A DNA stretch of 64,000 nucleotides from Labilibaculum euxinicum (GCF_009795715.1 NZ_WTCR01000013.1:1-64000), one strand, 5' to 3'; positions 28,802 through 38,815 are shown, counted from the stretch's first letter. Numbers and translations are program-made. The notes: generated from the letters alone by a model not told the origin.

Positions 28802-29539
28802 TTGAATTTAATAGTAGACATAGGGAACACACAAATAAAGTCAGGCTTCTTTGAAAACAATCAATTAGTTAGACTTGAAAACTCGACATTAGGGGAAACT
28901 GAATTCGTTTCCGGCCTTTTATCAAGATGTGAAAATGCACCTAATGTTATTATTTCTTCTGTTAGAAAATATCCTGAAGAATTAATCTCCAGATTAAAAT
29001 TGGCCTGCAAAGTCGTTCTGTTTTTTAATTCAGAAATAGGCACACCACTGGAAAACTTATATGAATCGAAAAGCACACTCGGCTACGATCGATTAGCCGC
29101 TTGCGCAGGCGCACATGGTTTATATAAAGGAAAAGACATACTGGTAATAGATGCCGGAACCGCTATCACGTTTGATTTTGTTACTGCTAAAGCCCAATAT
29201 TTAGGAGGCTGTATATCTCCCGGTTTAAAAATGCGTTTCAAAGCTTTACACGAATTTACTCAAAACCTGCCCGAGCTGTCAAAAAATGAAGGTTTCAATT
29301 TAATTGGTAAAAACACCAATGATGCAATAGTGTCAGGCGTTCAAAATGGTCTGATCTTCGAAATAGATTCATACATCAACAAATTAAAAGCCATACATCC
29401 GGAATTACGTGTGGTAATTACCGGAGGAGATGCCCGTTTTTTAAATAAATCAATAGATAACAAAGTAGCATATCATCCCGAAATCGTATTGGAGGGGTTG
29501 AATAAGATATTGGAATTTAATTTATTGATTCACTCTTAA
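28802..29539 (+). CDS. coaX: Type III pantothenate kinase
   Basis: This 245-residue ASKHA-fold kinase phosphorylates pantothenate, the first step of coenzyme A synthesis. The N-terminal phosphate motif VDIGNTQIKSG, the second motif DAGTAITFDFV and GGDARFL near residue 220 are all present. The GYDRLAACAGA helix and the GCISPGLKMR loop are type III hallmarks. It starts with TTG at 28802. It heads a same-strand run coaX, TPR protein, lptC, membrane protein, CNNM and PpiD-like, an order I recall from other Bacteroidales. Confidence 0.92.
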   Translation: MNLIVDIGNTQIKSGFFENNQLVRLENSTLGETEFVSGLLSRCENAPNVIISSVRKYPEELISRLKLACKVVLFFNSEIGTPLENLYESKSTLGYDRLAACAGAHGLYKGKDILVIDAGTAITFDFVTAKAQYLGGCISPGLKMRFKALHEFTQNLPELSKNEGFNLIGKNTNDAIVSGVQNGLIFEIDSYINKLKAIHPELRVVITGGDARFLNKSIDNKVAYHPEIVLEGLNKILEFNLLIHS

Positions 29540-29654
29540 TAAGACGTATTTTTTGCAGCTTTATATTTTATTTATAGTTTTGCAAAGGGCTCTCAAATAT
29601 AGATGTCCCAACCAGTTTCGAAGCTTGTACTAAATTTTTGGTATGAGTTTTGCA

Positions 29655-29679
29655 GTTTTAGTTCTGACAAAACTAAAAC
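29655..29679 (+). terminator. Hairpin after coaX, possible terminator
   Basis: GTTTTAGTT and AACTAAAAC flank a seven-base loop. The run that follows, TTTCGTTATATTT, is T-rich but not clean. It may terminate coaX transcription or serve in the leader of the TPR gene. Confidence 0.4.
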
Positions 29680-29789
29680 TTTCGTTATATTTAGACCCTG
29701 GTTTAAAATATTGAGATTTTACAGGTAAATCTAAATGTCATTTTTGGTTTTGAAATAAAAAGTAACTTGATTATAAAAAAAATAGTAAT

Positions 29790-31127
29790 ATGAAGACAAG
29801 ACTTTTAATTGTAACAATGGTTCTTTTGTTTTCGGGTCTGTTTAAGGCGGAAGCTCAGACTTTGGAATCAAAATATGGGTTGGATAGTGCTAAAACAATT
29901 TTAAACGCATCTCTCTACATCGAGATGGTAAAACAGGGAAATTACAAAGAAGCACTTACTGGATGGAGATACGTTTATAGAAATGCACCTGCCTACCAAA
30001 AATCCACGTATATTAATGGTGTGAAAATAATGGAAGGATTATACCGCGCTACTAAGAATGACAAATACATTGACACTTTAATGATGGTTTACGATAACCG
30101 AATTAAGTATTTTGGTAAAGATCGTAAATATTCTACAGGTTGGATTCTTGGTCGTAAAGGTGGTGATTTGTTTCAATACCGGGAAAAAGATATCCCTTCT
30201 GTAAAAGAAGCTTATGCCATGATGAAAAAATCCATTGAAATGCAAGGACTGAATGCTGAAGCGAAAGTTATTGCCAACACAATGGAAGCATCAAAAGTTT
30301 TGGTTCAAAACAATCAAATAGAAGCAGAAGAAGTGATCGACAATTACCTTCTTTTTATGGATATGGCTAAGAAGCAAATGGATGCTGAGACTGATCCAGC
30401 TAAAAAAGACAATATCAACAACGCAAGATTGAATGTAGAACAAATTTTCTTTGCTGCCGGAGTTGCTGATTGTGAAACCTTAAGCAATATCTTTACTCCT
30501 AAATTTCATGCAAATAATAATGATTTGGTTCTGATCAATAAGATCTTAAGAATGTTGAATCGTCAGGAATGTGAAGATGGAGCTTTGTATGCTGAAGTTG
30601 CGGAAAGAAAATATGAATTGGATCCGAATGCTGATGCTGCTCACAACTTGGCAAAAATGTTTATCAAGAAAAAAGAATTTGACAAGAGTAAAGAGTACTT
30701 AGTTAAGTCTATCGAATTGGAAGCAGATGCTGATATTAAAGCAGACCTTCATTTCAAATTAGCTACAATTCTTTTAATGCAAGGCAAATACAGTGATGCT
30801 AAATCTAACGCATTAAAAGCAGCCAAATACAGAGCTAATTGGGGACAACCTTATTTGTTGATTGGAAAAGCTTATGCTGCTTACAGCAAAAATTACGGAT
30901 CAAGTCCGCTTGAAAAGCAAGCTGTTTATTGGGTAGCTGTTGATAAATTTGCTAAAGCTAAAGCTTTAGATCCTGATTGTTCTGAAGAAGCCCGCGAATT
31001 AATTACTACTTACTCTAAGTATTTCCCCCGCAAAGAGGAAGCTTTCTTCGAAGGAATTAAAGAAGGAGATACTTATAAAGTTGGAGATTGGATTAACGAA
31101 TCAACCAAAGCAAGATTAACAGAATAA
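29790..31127 (+). CDS. Periplasmic TPR-repeat protein
   Basis: This 445-residue protein has a signal peptide (MKTRLLIVTMVLLFSGLFKAEAQ) and then helix-pair repeats typical of tetratricopeptide proteins, most clearly LYAEVAERKYELDPNADAAH, KEFDKSKEYLVKSIELEADA, LHFKLATILLMQGKYSDAKS and a later VAVDKFAKAKALDPDC. It is four bases from lptC and so probably translated with it, which hints at a role in envelope or LPS transport. No enzymatic motif is visible. Confidence 0.8.
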   Translation: MKTRLLIVTMVLLFSGLFKAEAQTLESKYGLDSAKTILNASLYIEMVKQGNYKEALTGWRYVYRNAPAYQKSTYINGVKIMEGLYRATKNDKYIDTLMMVYDNRIKYFGKDRKYSTGWILGRKGGDLFQYREKDIPSVKEAYAMMKKSIEMQGLNAEAKVIANTMEASKVLVQNNQIEAEEVIDNYLLFMDMAKKQMDAETDPAKKDNINNARLNVEQIFFAAGVADCETLSNIFTPKFHANNNDLVLINKILRMLNRQECEDGALYAEVAERKYELDPNADAAHNLAKMFIKKKEFDKSKEYLVKSIELEADADIKADLHFKLATILLMQGKYSDAKSNALKAAKYRANWGQPYLLIGKAYAAYSKNYGSSPLEKQAVYWVAVDKFAKAKALDPDCSEEARELITTYSKYFPRKEEAFFEGIKEGDTYKVGDWINESTKARLTE

Positions 31128-31131
31128 AACA

Positions 31132-31701
31132 TTGAAAAATATCAATAATATTATCAAAAGCATTGTGATCCTTTCCGGGATTACAATGCTTTTGTCTTGT
31201 GAAAACAGTATTAAAGAGGTACAAAGTATTACAAGTAACGAAAAAAACCCGGAGCGTTCGGGCAAAGATGTTGAATTTATTTTCACTGATTCAACACGAA
31301 TTAAATATCGTGCTTTTGCGGTTGAATTTATTGATGTGAAAACCGAAGATAAAGAGTATCAGGATTTCCCAAAAGGAGGAAAAATTACTTCCTATGACGA
31401 TGACGGAACTGTTGCAGGACAAATAGAAGCAAATTATGCCAAACACTTTACCTCAGATCAATTGTGGGAACTAAGAAATAAAGTTATTGCTGTTAGTGAT
31501 GACGGGAAAACCATAAATACCGAGTTAATGTATTGGGATCAAGGTAAAGGTCTCATTTATTCGGATCAATATGTTAGAATTACCACAGATGATGGTCAGG
31601 TTTTGGAAGGAATCGGTTTTTCTTCTGATGATAAAATGGATAAGATTACCCTCAAAAAAGTTACTGGTGAAGTATATTTAAATGATGAAACAGAACAATA
31701 A
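31132..31701 (+). CDS. lptC: LPS export protein LptC-like lipoprotein
   Basis: This 189-residue protein has a lipobox (MLLSCENS) and a mature part of repeated beta strands with alternating hydrophobic residues (DGTVAGQIEANYAKHF, LWELRNKVIAVSDDGKTI, and EGIGFSSDDKM with a terminal KVTGEVYL). This is the LptC/OstA-like jellyroll pattern that bridges LPS from the inner membrane to LptA. Bacteroidota versions are lipoproteins, unlike the E. coli membrane-anchored form. The start is TTG at 31132, four bases past the TPR gene stop. Confidence 0.8.
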   Translation: MKNINNIIKSIVILSGITMLLSCENSIKEVQSITSNEKNPERSGKDVEFIFTDSTRIKYRAFAVEFIDVKTEDKEYQDFPKGGKITSYDDDGTVAGQIEANYAKHFTSDQLWELRNKVIAVSDDGKTINTELMYWDQGKGLIYSDQYVRITTDDGQVLEGIGFSSDDKMDKITLKKVTGEVYLNDETEQ

Positions 31702-31742
31702 GAATAAAATCGTACTATATTGCATCTAAAATCATTTAACAC

Positions 31743-31946
31743 ATGAAACAAAAACTCCCTTTCATTTTAGAAATCATCTGGTTAATCGTTATGATTGTTG
31801 GCTTGATTGCTGCTGTACACAAAACAATTGATTACGGATTTGCTGAAAGTATTATGCTGTATGTTATCGCCGGCATTGCTGGTTTGATGTATGTTTGGAG
31901 AAGATACATGCGGAAATTACAAGAGAAAAACAAAGCCCGGAAATAA
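31743..31946 (+). CDS. Small membrane protein, 67 aa
   Basis: Two hydrophobic segments (about 6-22, FILEIIWLIVMIVGLIAAV, and 34-49) with a basic C-terminus (RRYMRKLQEKNKARK) predict a two-helix membrane protein with cytosolic tail. Its stop TAA is directly followed by the ATG of the next gene. It lies between lptC and the CNNM gene and probably belongs to that unit. Function is unknown. Confidence 0.75.
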   Translation: MKQKLPFILEIIWLIVMIVGLIAAVHKTIDYGFAESIMLYVIAGIAGLMYVWRRYMRKLQEKNKARK

Positions 31947-33203
31947 ATGAACGAGCTGATCATCATTTTTATCATGTTGGCCTTATCGGCATTTTTCTCA
32001 GGAATGGAAATTGCTTTTATTGCCGCAAACAAGTTGCGAATGGAGCTTGATCGAAACAAAAATACAGTTTCGGCTAAGGTTATTTCTATTTTTTCTCAAA
32101 ACCCAGGACATTATATTAGTACCATGCTCGTTGGCAACAACATTGCCCTTGTAATATATGGTATTCTTATGGCTAAGTTATTGGAACCTTCTATAGCGCT
32201 ATGGATTGATTCCGATTCAATAATACTGGCTGTTCAAACATTTCTTTCAACCATATTAATTTTGGTTACTGCAGAATTTATACCCAAAACTCTTTTTAGG
32301 ATCAATCCAAACATGGCTTTGAACCTGTTTGCCCTTCCGGTGATGTTTTTTTACATTTTATTCTATCCGATAACATCGTTCACTATATTCCTATCAAAAA
32401 ATATTATCCGAAAAATTTTTAAAACTAACATTACCGAAGAAGAAGAAACGCAGGCTTTTGGGAAAGTTGATCTGGATCATTTGGTACAGGAAGGCCATGA
32501 TGCCCAAACCATAGCCGAAGACGATCTTCACGACATAAAAATATTTAGAAATGCGCTCGATTTTTCGAAAGTGAAATTGCGCGAATGCATTGTGCCCCGA
32601 AATGAAATTGAGGCAATGGAAATTAATGGTGATATTTCAAGCCTGACGCAACGTTTTATAGAAACCGGATACTCCAGAATTTTAATCTACAAAGATTCAA
32701 TCGACAATATTGTTGGTTATATACACTCGTCTATAATTTTTAAAAACCCACAAAGTATAAAGGCAGGCTTAAGCAATATTATTATTGTACCCGAAACAAT
32801 GCCCGCTCATAAATTACTAAATCTTTTTACGCGCGAACATAAAAGTGTTGCCGTAGTGGTTGATGAATTTGGAGGAACAGCGGGAATGGTTACCATCGAA
32901 GACATCATGGAAGAGATATTTGGCGAAATTGAAGATGAACATGATGACGTAGATCTGGAAGAACAGAAAATTTCAGATACAGAATACATTTTCGCAGGCC
33001 GTTTGGAAATAGATTATCTGAATGACAAGTATGAACTTAACCTGCCTGTATCAGAAGACTTTGAAACATTAAACGGCTTTCTTATTTTCACTCACGAAAG
33101 TATTCCCACGTATAATGAAACAATTCGCATTGAAAATTTCAATTTTAAAATTTTGGAAGTAAGCAATACACGTGTTATTAAAATACGCTTAACAATTCTA
33201 TAA
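31947..33203 (+). CDS. CNNM/CBS-domain membrane protein (hemolysin-like)
   Basis: This 418-residue protein has a CNNM membrane domain (hydrophobic helices near 3-20, 60-80, 90-115, 125-150, with FFSGMEIAFIAAN typical of the first helix). Two CBS domains follow (about 200-325, including TGYSRILIYKDSIDNIVGYIH and VVVDEFGGTAGMVTIEDI), then a CorC_HlyC domain. The family exports or senses Mg2+ or Co2+; the old name 'hemolysin' is misleading. The start codon directly follows the stop of the preceding gene. Ion specificity cannot be read from sequence. Confidence 0.88.
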   Translation: MNELIIIFIMLALSAFFSGMEIAFIAANKLRMELDRNKNTVSAKVISIFSQNPGHYISTMLVGNNIALVIYGILMAKLLEPSIALWIDSDSIILAVQTFLSTILILVTAEFIPKTLFRINPNMALNLFALPVMFFYILFYPITSFTIFLSKNIIRKIFKTNITEEEETQAFGKVDLDHLVQEGHDAQTIAEDDLHDIKIFRNALDFSKVKLRECIVPRNEIEAMEINGDISSLTQRFIETGYSRILIYKDSIDNIVGYIHSSIIFKNPQSIKAGLSNIIIVPETMPAHKLLNLFTREHKSVAVVVDEFGGTAGMVTIEDIMEEIFGEIEDEHDDVDLEEQKISDTEYIFAGRLEIDYLNDKYELNLPVSEDFETLNGFLIFTHESIPTYNETIRIENFNFKILEVSNTRVIKIRLTIL

Positions 33204-33455
33204 AATATCCTTCATTCCCAATTTTCTTATCCTCATTTAAATCATCTCTATTTATATCCAAAATAGATATCCGGGTTTGTCCGCATCCTCAATTGTAAGT
33301 AGGATCAGGTCAATATTATTCCAGATAGAAATAATTACTTTCAAGTCTCTTTTTATTTTACTATAAAAGCGAGTAATCCAATTGCAATAAAAAGCGATCA
33401 TTTCCCATTTTTTTGTATATTCGTAGCCTAATTAAGAATATTTAAATCTTTTTCG

Positions 33456-35579
33456 ATGGCAACATTACAAAAAATAAGAAATCGTGGTGTTTTTATAGGG
33501 ATCATTATTGGTGGTGCTCTTCTTGCATTTATTGCTGGAGATGCTCTAAAATCAGGTGGTTCGTTATTAGCAAACTCACGAAATGAGATGGCAGAAATTG
33601 CAGGGGAATCAGTAAACATCCGTGATTTCCAAAACCGATTCAATCATAGTCTTGAGATTAACAAACTCATGTCCGGACAGAACTCAATTCCATCGGAACA
33701 GATTGAGCGTTTAAGAGAGCAGGTTTGGCAACAGATGGTTCAGGAATTTGTAATGAACCGTGAGTATGATGAGTTGGGAATTTCTATTTCTTCTGAGGAA
33801 TTATTTGATATGGTTCAAGGTAGAAATATCGATCCTGCTATTCGTCAGTTATTTCAAAACGAAAACGGATTGGTTGATAAGGATCAAGTTGTTGCAACTC
33901 TTAAGAAATTAATTGCAGCTCCTAATGGAACTCCTCAAAAAGCTTACTGGTTAAACATCGAAGAATCAATTATTACGCAAAGAAATCTTGTTAAGTACAA
34001 TACCTTAGTTCAAAAAGGTCTTTACATGCCAAATGTATTGGTTAAAGACATGGCAACTAAAGGAAGTAAAAAAGTAGATTTCAATTATATTGTGAAAAGT
34101 TACAATCTAATTCCAGACAGTACTATTAATGTAACTGAATCTGAAATCAGAGATTACTATAGTAAACACGAAGATCTGTTCAAACAAACAGAATCAAGAA
34201 AGATTGATTACGTATCATTTGACGTTATACCTTCTACTGAAGATTACAAAGCAACTGAAAAATGGATTGTTGACTTGAAAGAAGACTTCACAAATGAAAG
34301 CAATGACGTTCAGTTTGTAGAATTGAATGGCGACAGCGATTTTAATGCTTACTATTTCAAACAAGACGAAATCACAAATGCTGATCTTAACGCATTCGCG
34401 TTTTCTGCAAATAAAGGTGATGTATTTGGCCCTTACTTCGAAAACGAAATGTATAAAATGGCAAAACTGCATGAAGTAAAAATGCTTCCTGATTCAGTAA
34501 AAGCCCGTCACATTCTAATTCGTCCTGTTAATCGTGATTATAAAGGTGCTGAAGCAAAAGCTGACAGTTTGAAAGCTTTACTTGATAAAGGAGCTAAGTT
34601 TGCTGTTTTAGCAAAAGAAAACTCATCAGATCAAGGTTCTGCTGTTAATGGTGGTGACTTAGGATGGTTTTCTCAAGGAAAAATGGTTCAGCCATTCAAC
34701 GATGCTGCTTTCTCTTCGAAAAAGAATGAAGTAAAAGTTGTTCTGACTCAATTTGGAGCTCACGTTATTCAGGTTACCAATATGAGTAAGGCAGTGAAAA
34801 AAGTTCAACTTGCTATTGTTGACCGTAAGGTTGAAGCCAGTCAAAAAACAATTCAGGCAGCTTATGCTAAAGCCCGTACTTTTGCAGGAAACAATCTTGA
34901 CAAAAATGCGTTCGAGAAAGCAAGCACTGCTGATGGTTTAAATCGTAGAACAGCAAATCTTAAAAGAGAAACTAAATTGATCCCCGGACTGGAAAATTCA
35001 AGAGATCTTGTTAGAGCTGCCTACAACACGGATAATATGGAGAGTATTTTATTGAATAATGATAACTCTGCAGTTTTCGAATTTGGAAACAAGTTTGTTG
35101 TTGCAATCCTTTCTGATATAAAAGAAGAAGGAATTGCGTCTATTCAAGATAAGGTTTCTGAAATCAAGAGAGCGATCAGAAAAGATAAAAAAGCTGAACT
35201 AATTATTGCTGAGATGACAAAGAGTAGTGCCGGAGCTCAAAGTTTACTTTCTGTGGCACAAAAAGAAAACTTAGAAGTTAAAACTGCAACAGGTATCAGT
35301 TTCCAATCGTTTCAGATTCCTGGTGCAGGAATTGAGCCTAAAGTAATAAGTACAGCTTCAATGCTGGAGAAAGGTAAAATTTCATCTCCTGTTGAAGGCA
35401 ATCAAGGTGTTTACATGCTTGTTGTTACTAACGAAAACAGCGATGAAGTTTCTGATGTTACCGTTCAAGCTTTTAAATCAAGATTAGAGCAAGGATATCA
35501 ATACAGAACAAACTATCAGGCATTTCAGGCATTGAAAGAAAATGCAAATGTTATTGATAAAAGATACAAGTTTTATTAG
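33456..35579 (+). CDS. PpiD-like peptidyl-prolyl isomerase and periplasmic chaperone
   Basis: This 707-residue protein has one N-terminal membrane anchor (VFIGIIIGGALLAFIAGDAL) and a SurA-like N-domain (about 40-160). A parvulin domain at about 345-440 carries KARHILIRPVN, SSDQGSAVNGGDLGWFSQGK and VQPFNDAAFS. A second, degenerate parvulin-like region lies near 480-660. This is PpiD architecture, which helps outer membrane proteins fold after export. The Bacteroidota protein is longer than E. coli PpiD (623 residues). A strong terminator follows. It sits after the CNNM gene, with 250 bases between. Confidence 0.87.
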   Translation: MATLQKIRNRGVFIGIIIGGALLAFIAGDALKSGGSLLANSRNEMAEIAGESVNIRDFQNRFNHSLEINKLMSGQNSIPSEQIERLREQVWQQMVQEFVMNREYDELGISISSEELFDMVQGRNIDPAIRQLFQNENGLVDKDQVVATLKKLIAAPNGTPQKAYWLNIEESIITQRNLVKYNTLVQKGLYMPNVLVKDMATKGSKKVDFNYIVKSYNLIPDSTINVTESEIRDYYSKHEDLFKQTESRKIDYVSFDVIPSTEDYKATEKWIVDLKEDFTNESNDVQFVELNGDSDFNAYYFKQDEITNADLNAFAFSANKGDVFGPYFENEMYKMAKLHEVKMLPDSVKARHILIRPVNRDYKGAEAKADSLKALLDKGAKFAVLAKENSSDQGSAVNGGDLGWFSQGKMVQPFNDAAFSSKKNEVKVVLTQFGAHVIQVTNMSKAVKKVQLAIVDRKVEASQKTIQAAYAKARTFAGNNLDKNAFEKASTADGLNRRTANLKRETKLIPGLENSRDLVRAAYNTDNMESILLNNDNSAVFEFGNKFVVAILSDIKEEGIASIQDKVSEIKRAIRKDKKAELIIAEMTKSSAGAQSLLSVAQKENLEVKTATGISFQSFQIPGAGIEPKVISTASMLEKGKISSPVEGNQGVYMLVVTNENSDEVSDVTVQAFKSRLEQGYQYRTNYQAFQALKENANVIDKRYKFY

Positions 35580-35599
35580 AGAGTAAAACTCATTAAAAA

Positions 35600-35631
35600 G
35601 CGGGATGATAATTTATCATCCCGCTTTTTTT
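35600..35631. terminator. Terminator after the PpiD-like gene
   Basis: GCGGGATGATAA and its perfect complement around one central T form a 12-bp stem, followed by seven T. It lies between the PpiD-like gene and the converging yqeY end of the dcw operon, and A runs on the other side let it work in both directions. Confidence 0.88.
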
Positions 35632-35702
35632 GTGCATTTAAGTTTATCCATAAAAAAAGAGATGCTGCAAATGCAACACCTCTTAAAATTCCTTATTGAA
35701 AG

Positions 35703-36149
35703 CTAAGACAAAAGCTCCTTAACTTTATCAGCAATTGCTTTACCATCAGCTTTACCGGTTAATTCTTTGGAAGCCAATCCCATTACTTTCCCCATATCTT
35801 TCATGGAAGATGCTCCGGTTTTAGTAATGATTCCCTGAACGGCAACGGTCAAATCTTCATCAGACAATTGAGCAGGAAGATAAACCTCTAAATAACTTAA
35901 TTCCAGAAGTTCCTTCTCTGCTAAATCTCCACGCCCTCCGGCAGTGAATGTACTGGCTGAATCTTTACGTTGTTTCACCAATCGCTGAATGATCTTAAGT
36001 GCAGAATCATTGTCGATATCGGCAGCTCCTGTTTTTGTCATTTCCATGGTAAAAGCTGTTTTTACAGCTCGGAGTGCTTCCAATCTGTCTCTTTCCTTCG
36101 CCTTCATGGCAGTTTTTATATCTGAATTGATCTGTTCTAATAAACCCAT
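35703..36149 (-). CDS. yqeY: GatB/YqeY domain protein
   Basis: This 148-residue protein reads as YqeY: an N-terminal helix (LEQINSDIKTAMKAKERDRL), EALRAVKTAF, a helical middle including IIQRLVKQRKDSASTFTAGG, then EVYLPAQLSDEDLTVAV, and KDMGKVMGLASKELTGKADGKAIADKVKELL, the C-terminal domain shared with GatB. Its role is unclear; the domain binds tRNA in amidotransferases. It is the last gene of the dcw operon, 37 bases after the second ftsZ. Confidence 0.85.
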   Translation of the reverse strand: MGLLEQINSDIKTAMKAKERDRLEALRAVKTAFTMEMTKTGAADIDNDSALKIIQRLVKQRKDSASTFTAGGRGDLAEKELLELSYLEVYLPAQLSDEDLTVAVQGIITKTGASSMKDMGKVMGLASKELTGKADGKAIADKVKELLS

Positions 36150-36186
36150 TGTTCTGTATTTTAAGTTTCTATTTATGACTGTATGA

Positions 36187-37425
36187 CTACTCTTCGTCTA
36201 AAGTAAAGCGAATAACCTTACCCGATTGAAATTTCTGGTTGTCTATATTCTTCAGTTTTCGCTTGTAAGCAGGAATATTTTCAATTTCATCAATTTCAGT
36301 ATCCTTCAAATCTGTCAAGATTAACTGATTCTCTTCCGATTTTTCATTCGCCTCTTCTTCTAAAATAGTTTTTACTTGATCGACAGCACTGTTGCGTCCT
36401 CTGCCAGCCTGAAAAGATGCAGTTTTGGGTGTCGCCTTCTCCTCTGGAATTAAACCATTATCGAAACCCGTTGCTATGATTGTAACCGATACTTTGTTTC
36501 CTAATACCAAATCCTGCCCTGTACCCCAAATAATAGAAGCACTATCGCCAACAGCTTCCTGAACGTAGTCGGTTATTTGTCCCACCTCATCCATGGTTAC
36601 CTCTTCCTGACCGGAACTAATATTTAAGAGAATATTTCGGGCACCTCTAACATCATTGCTGTTCAATAATGGTGATGTAAGAGCCTCGCGAATGGCATTA
36701 ACAGCACGATCCTCTCCCTCGGCCGAAGCAGATCCCATTACTGCAACCCCACTATCTGTCATTACTGTTTTTACATCTTCAAAATCTACGTTGATATAAC
36801 CGTGAAGCGTTATAATCTCAGCAATTCCTTTAGCTGCGGTTGCCAACACATCATCCGCCTTGGAAAAGGCTGTAGACAACTTTAAATCGCCGTAAATTTC
36901 GCTTAGCTTTTCATTGTTTATGACTAAAAGTGAATCCACATTCTCTTTTAGTTTATTGATTCCTTCAATGGCCTGGTGCAATCGCTGGCGTCCTTCAAAA
37001 CGAAATGGTATCGTAACAATACCCACCGTTAAAATCCCCATTTCTTTAGCCGCTTTCGCGATAACCGGAGCGGCACCTGTACCTGTTCCTCCTCCCATAC
37101 CAGCAGTAATAAAAACCATTTTGGTATTATCAGCCAGCACTTCAATTATATCTTCCAAATTCTCAATCGCGGATTGCTCACCCCGCTCGGGTTTGTTACC
37201 CGCACCACGACCTTCAGTCAGCGATTCACCCAACTGAATTTTCACAGGAATTTCACTTGTTTCAAGGGCCTGGGCATCAGTATTGCAAATGACAAAATCC
37301 ACATCTTTTATGCCCTGCTTATACATATAATTTACAGCGTTACCGCCACCACCACCAACACCAATTACTTTTATAATCGATGATTCATTTTCCTGCAAAC
37401 TAAAATCAATTAAATCCTCAGTCAT
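36187..37425 (-). CDS. ftsZ: Cell division protein FtsZ, operon-distal copy
   Basis: This 412-residue tubulin-like GTPase has every catalytic motif: GVGGGGGNAVNYM, the signature GMGGGTGTGAAP near residue 108, NNEKL and the T7-loop acid in GYINVDFEDV. The tail is a linker of about 60 residues that ends with ENIPAYKRKLKNI, which matches the conserved FtsZ C-terminal peptide (IPAF/Y-L/K-R) that binds FtsA and other partners. About 20 more residues follow. So this copy keeps the FtsA-binding end, unlike its upstream neighbour. The two genes are 46 bases apart. Confidence 0.95.
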   Translation of the reverse strand: MTEDLIDFSLQENESSIIKVIGVGGGGGNAVNYMYKQGIKDVDFVICNTDAQALETSEIPVKIQLGESLTEGRGAGNKPERGEQSAIENLEDIIEVLADNTKMVFITAGMGGGTGTGAAPVIAKAAKEMGILTVGIVTIPFRFEGRQRLHQAIEGINKLKENVDSLLVINNEKLSEIYGDLKLSTAFSKADDVLATAAKGIAEIITLHGYINVDFEDVKTVMTDSGVAVMGSASAEGEDRAVNAIREALTSPLLNSNDVRGARNILLNISSGQEEVTMDEVGQITDYVQEAVGDSASIIWGTGQDLVLGNKVSVTIIATGFDNGLIPEEKATPKTASFQAGRGRNSAVDQVKTILEEEANEKSEENQLILTDLKDTEIDEIENIPAYKRKLKNIDNQKFQSGKVIRFTLDEE

Positions 37426-37471
37426 TAATATCTAAAATTATCTCTTTTATGATTTCACGCAACTTAAAACG

Positions 37472-38782
37472 CTACATCGAAGAATCATTATTATCAAATA
37501 TCTGTGTAAACTTATCTTTAAACCAATTGTCAAGGCTTCCTTTTTTATGTTCCTCTTCTCCACTTTCTTCCTCAACTTCAATAGGTTCCTTACTTTTAGT
37601 TACAGGCGTTTTTTTCTCTTCTGTTACCTCATACTCCTCACGGTCTTCATCGGAGCGTTTTCTCATCAACTCTTCTCTTCGTTGCCTTTCCTCCCGCTTC
37701 TTCATTGCCGCAATCTCCTCAGCTTCGGCTGGATTCTCAATAATCAGCTCCAATTTAGGAGCTTCATTTTGAACTGATTTCCGAGGTTCTATACTTAATT
37801 CAGGAATAGGGCTTTCGGAAAATCCGGTAGCAATAATTGTAACGCTTAATTCATCGTCCAATCTATCACTATTACCATTTCCCCAAATAATACTCACCTC
37901 GTCACCCACTACATCGTGAACGTAATCGGTAATCACACTAACCTCCTGCATGGTCACCTCATCTTTACCCGAGATGATATTTAATAAGATATTTCTTGCT
38001 CCGCAAATATTATTACTGTTCAATAACGGAGATGTAAGTGCCTCTTCAATAGCACGAAGCGCTCTATCTTCACCTGAAGCAGAAGCTGATCCCATTACGG
38101 CTACACCACTATCCCTCATCACGGTTTCCACATCGGCAAAATCGACATTTACATAACCATGAACAGTAATTATTTCAGCAATACTTTTGGCGGCAATAGA
38201 TAAAACATCATCAGCCTTTGCAAAGGCATCCGATAATTTTAAATCACCATACATCATCCTCAACTTTTCGTTATTGATGATTAGAAGTGCATCCACATGC
38301 TTTTCCAGATTTGCAATTCCTTCCATCGCCTGCTCAATTCTTCTTTTCCCCTCAAATCGAAATGGGATCGTTACAATTCCAACAGTTAGGACTCCCTGCT
38401 TTCTGGCTGTTTCTGCAATTATAGGAGCTGCACCTGTTCCGGTTCCACCTCCCATACCGGCAGTCACAAATATCATTTTGGTTTTCTCACTTAAAACTTT
38501 ATTGATGTCATCAATACTTTCAAGTGCAGATTCCCGTCCTCTTTCAGGTTTGTTTCCAGCTCCTCTACCCTCGGTAAGTGATTTACCAAGCTGTACCTTA
38601 ATCGGCACCTGACTGTTTTCCAAAGCCTGAGAATCAGTATTACATATTACAAAATCGACCCCCGTGATTCCTTCTTTTAACATGTGATTAACAGCGTTAC
38701 TTCCACCGCCACCCACACCAATCACTTTTATAATGGATTTCTCTTTAGGTTCAAAATCAACCGGTAACAATTCGTCAATCAT
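37472..38782 (-). CDS. ftsZ: Cell division protein FtsZ, first copy with atypical tail
   Basis: This 436-residue FtsZ has GVGGGGSNAVNHM, GMGGGTGTGAAP, NNEKL and GYVNVDFADV, so GTP binding and hydrolysis should be intact. The C-terminal linker is long, highly charged (KKREERQRREELMRKR and an acidic block) and lacks an IPAY/F peptide. It ends NWFKDKFTQIFDNNDSSM, an amphipathic-looking helix much like the end of the neighbouring FtsA (FFSALFDTDDLKM). The globular part is clearly homologous to the second copy but diverged along its length. It may bind membrane directly (inference). Confidence 0.93.
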   Translation of the reverse strand: MIDELLPVDFEPKEKSIIKVIGVGGGGSNAVNHMLKEGITGVDFVICNTDSQALENSQVPIKVQLGKSLTEGRGAGNKPERGRESALESIDDINKVLSEKTKMIFVTAGMGGGTGTGAAPIIAETARKQGVLTVGIVTIPFRFEGKRRIEQAMEGIANLEKHVDALLIINNEKLRMMYGDLKLSDAFAKADDVLSIAAKSIAEIITVHGYVNVDFADVETVMRDSGVAVMGSASASGEDRALRAIEEALTSPLLNSNNICGARNILLNIISGKDEVTMQEVSVITDYVHDVVGDEVSIIWGNGNSDRLDDELSVTIIATGFSESPIPELSIEPRKSVQNEAPKLELIIENPAEAEEIAAMKKREERQRREELMRKRSDEDREEYEVTEEKKTPVTKSKEPIEVEEESGEEEHKKGSLDNWFKDKFTQIFDNNDSSM

Positions 38783-38815
38783 GATGTCACAAGTATTAGG
38801 GTTACAATATTTTAT

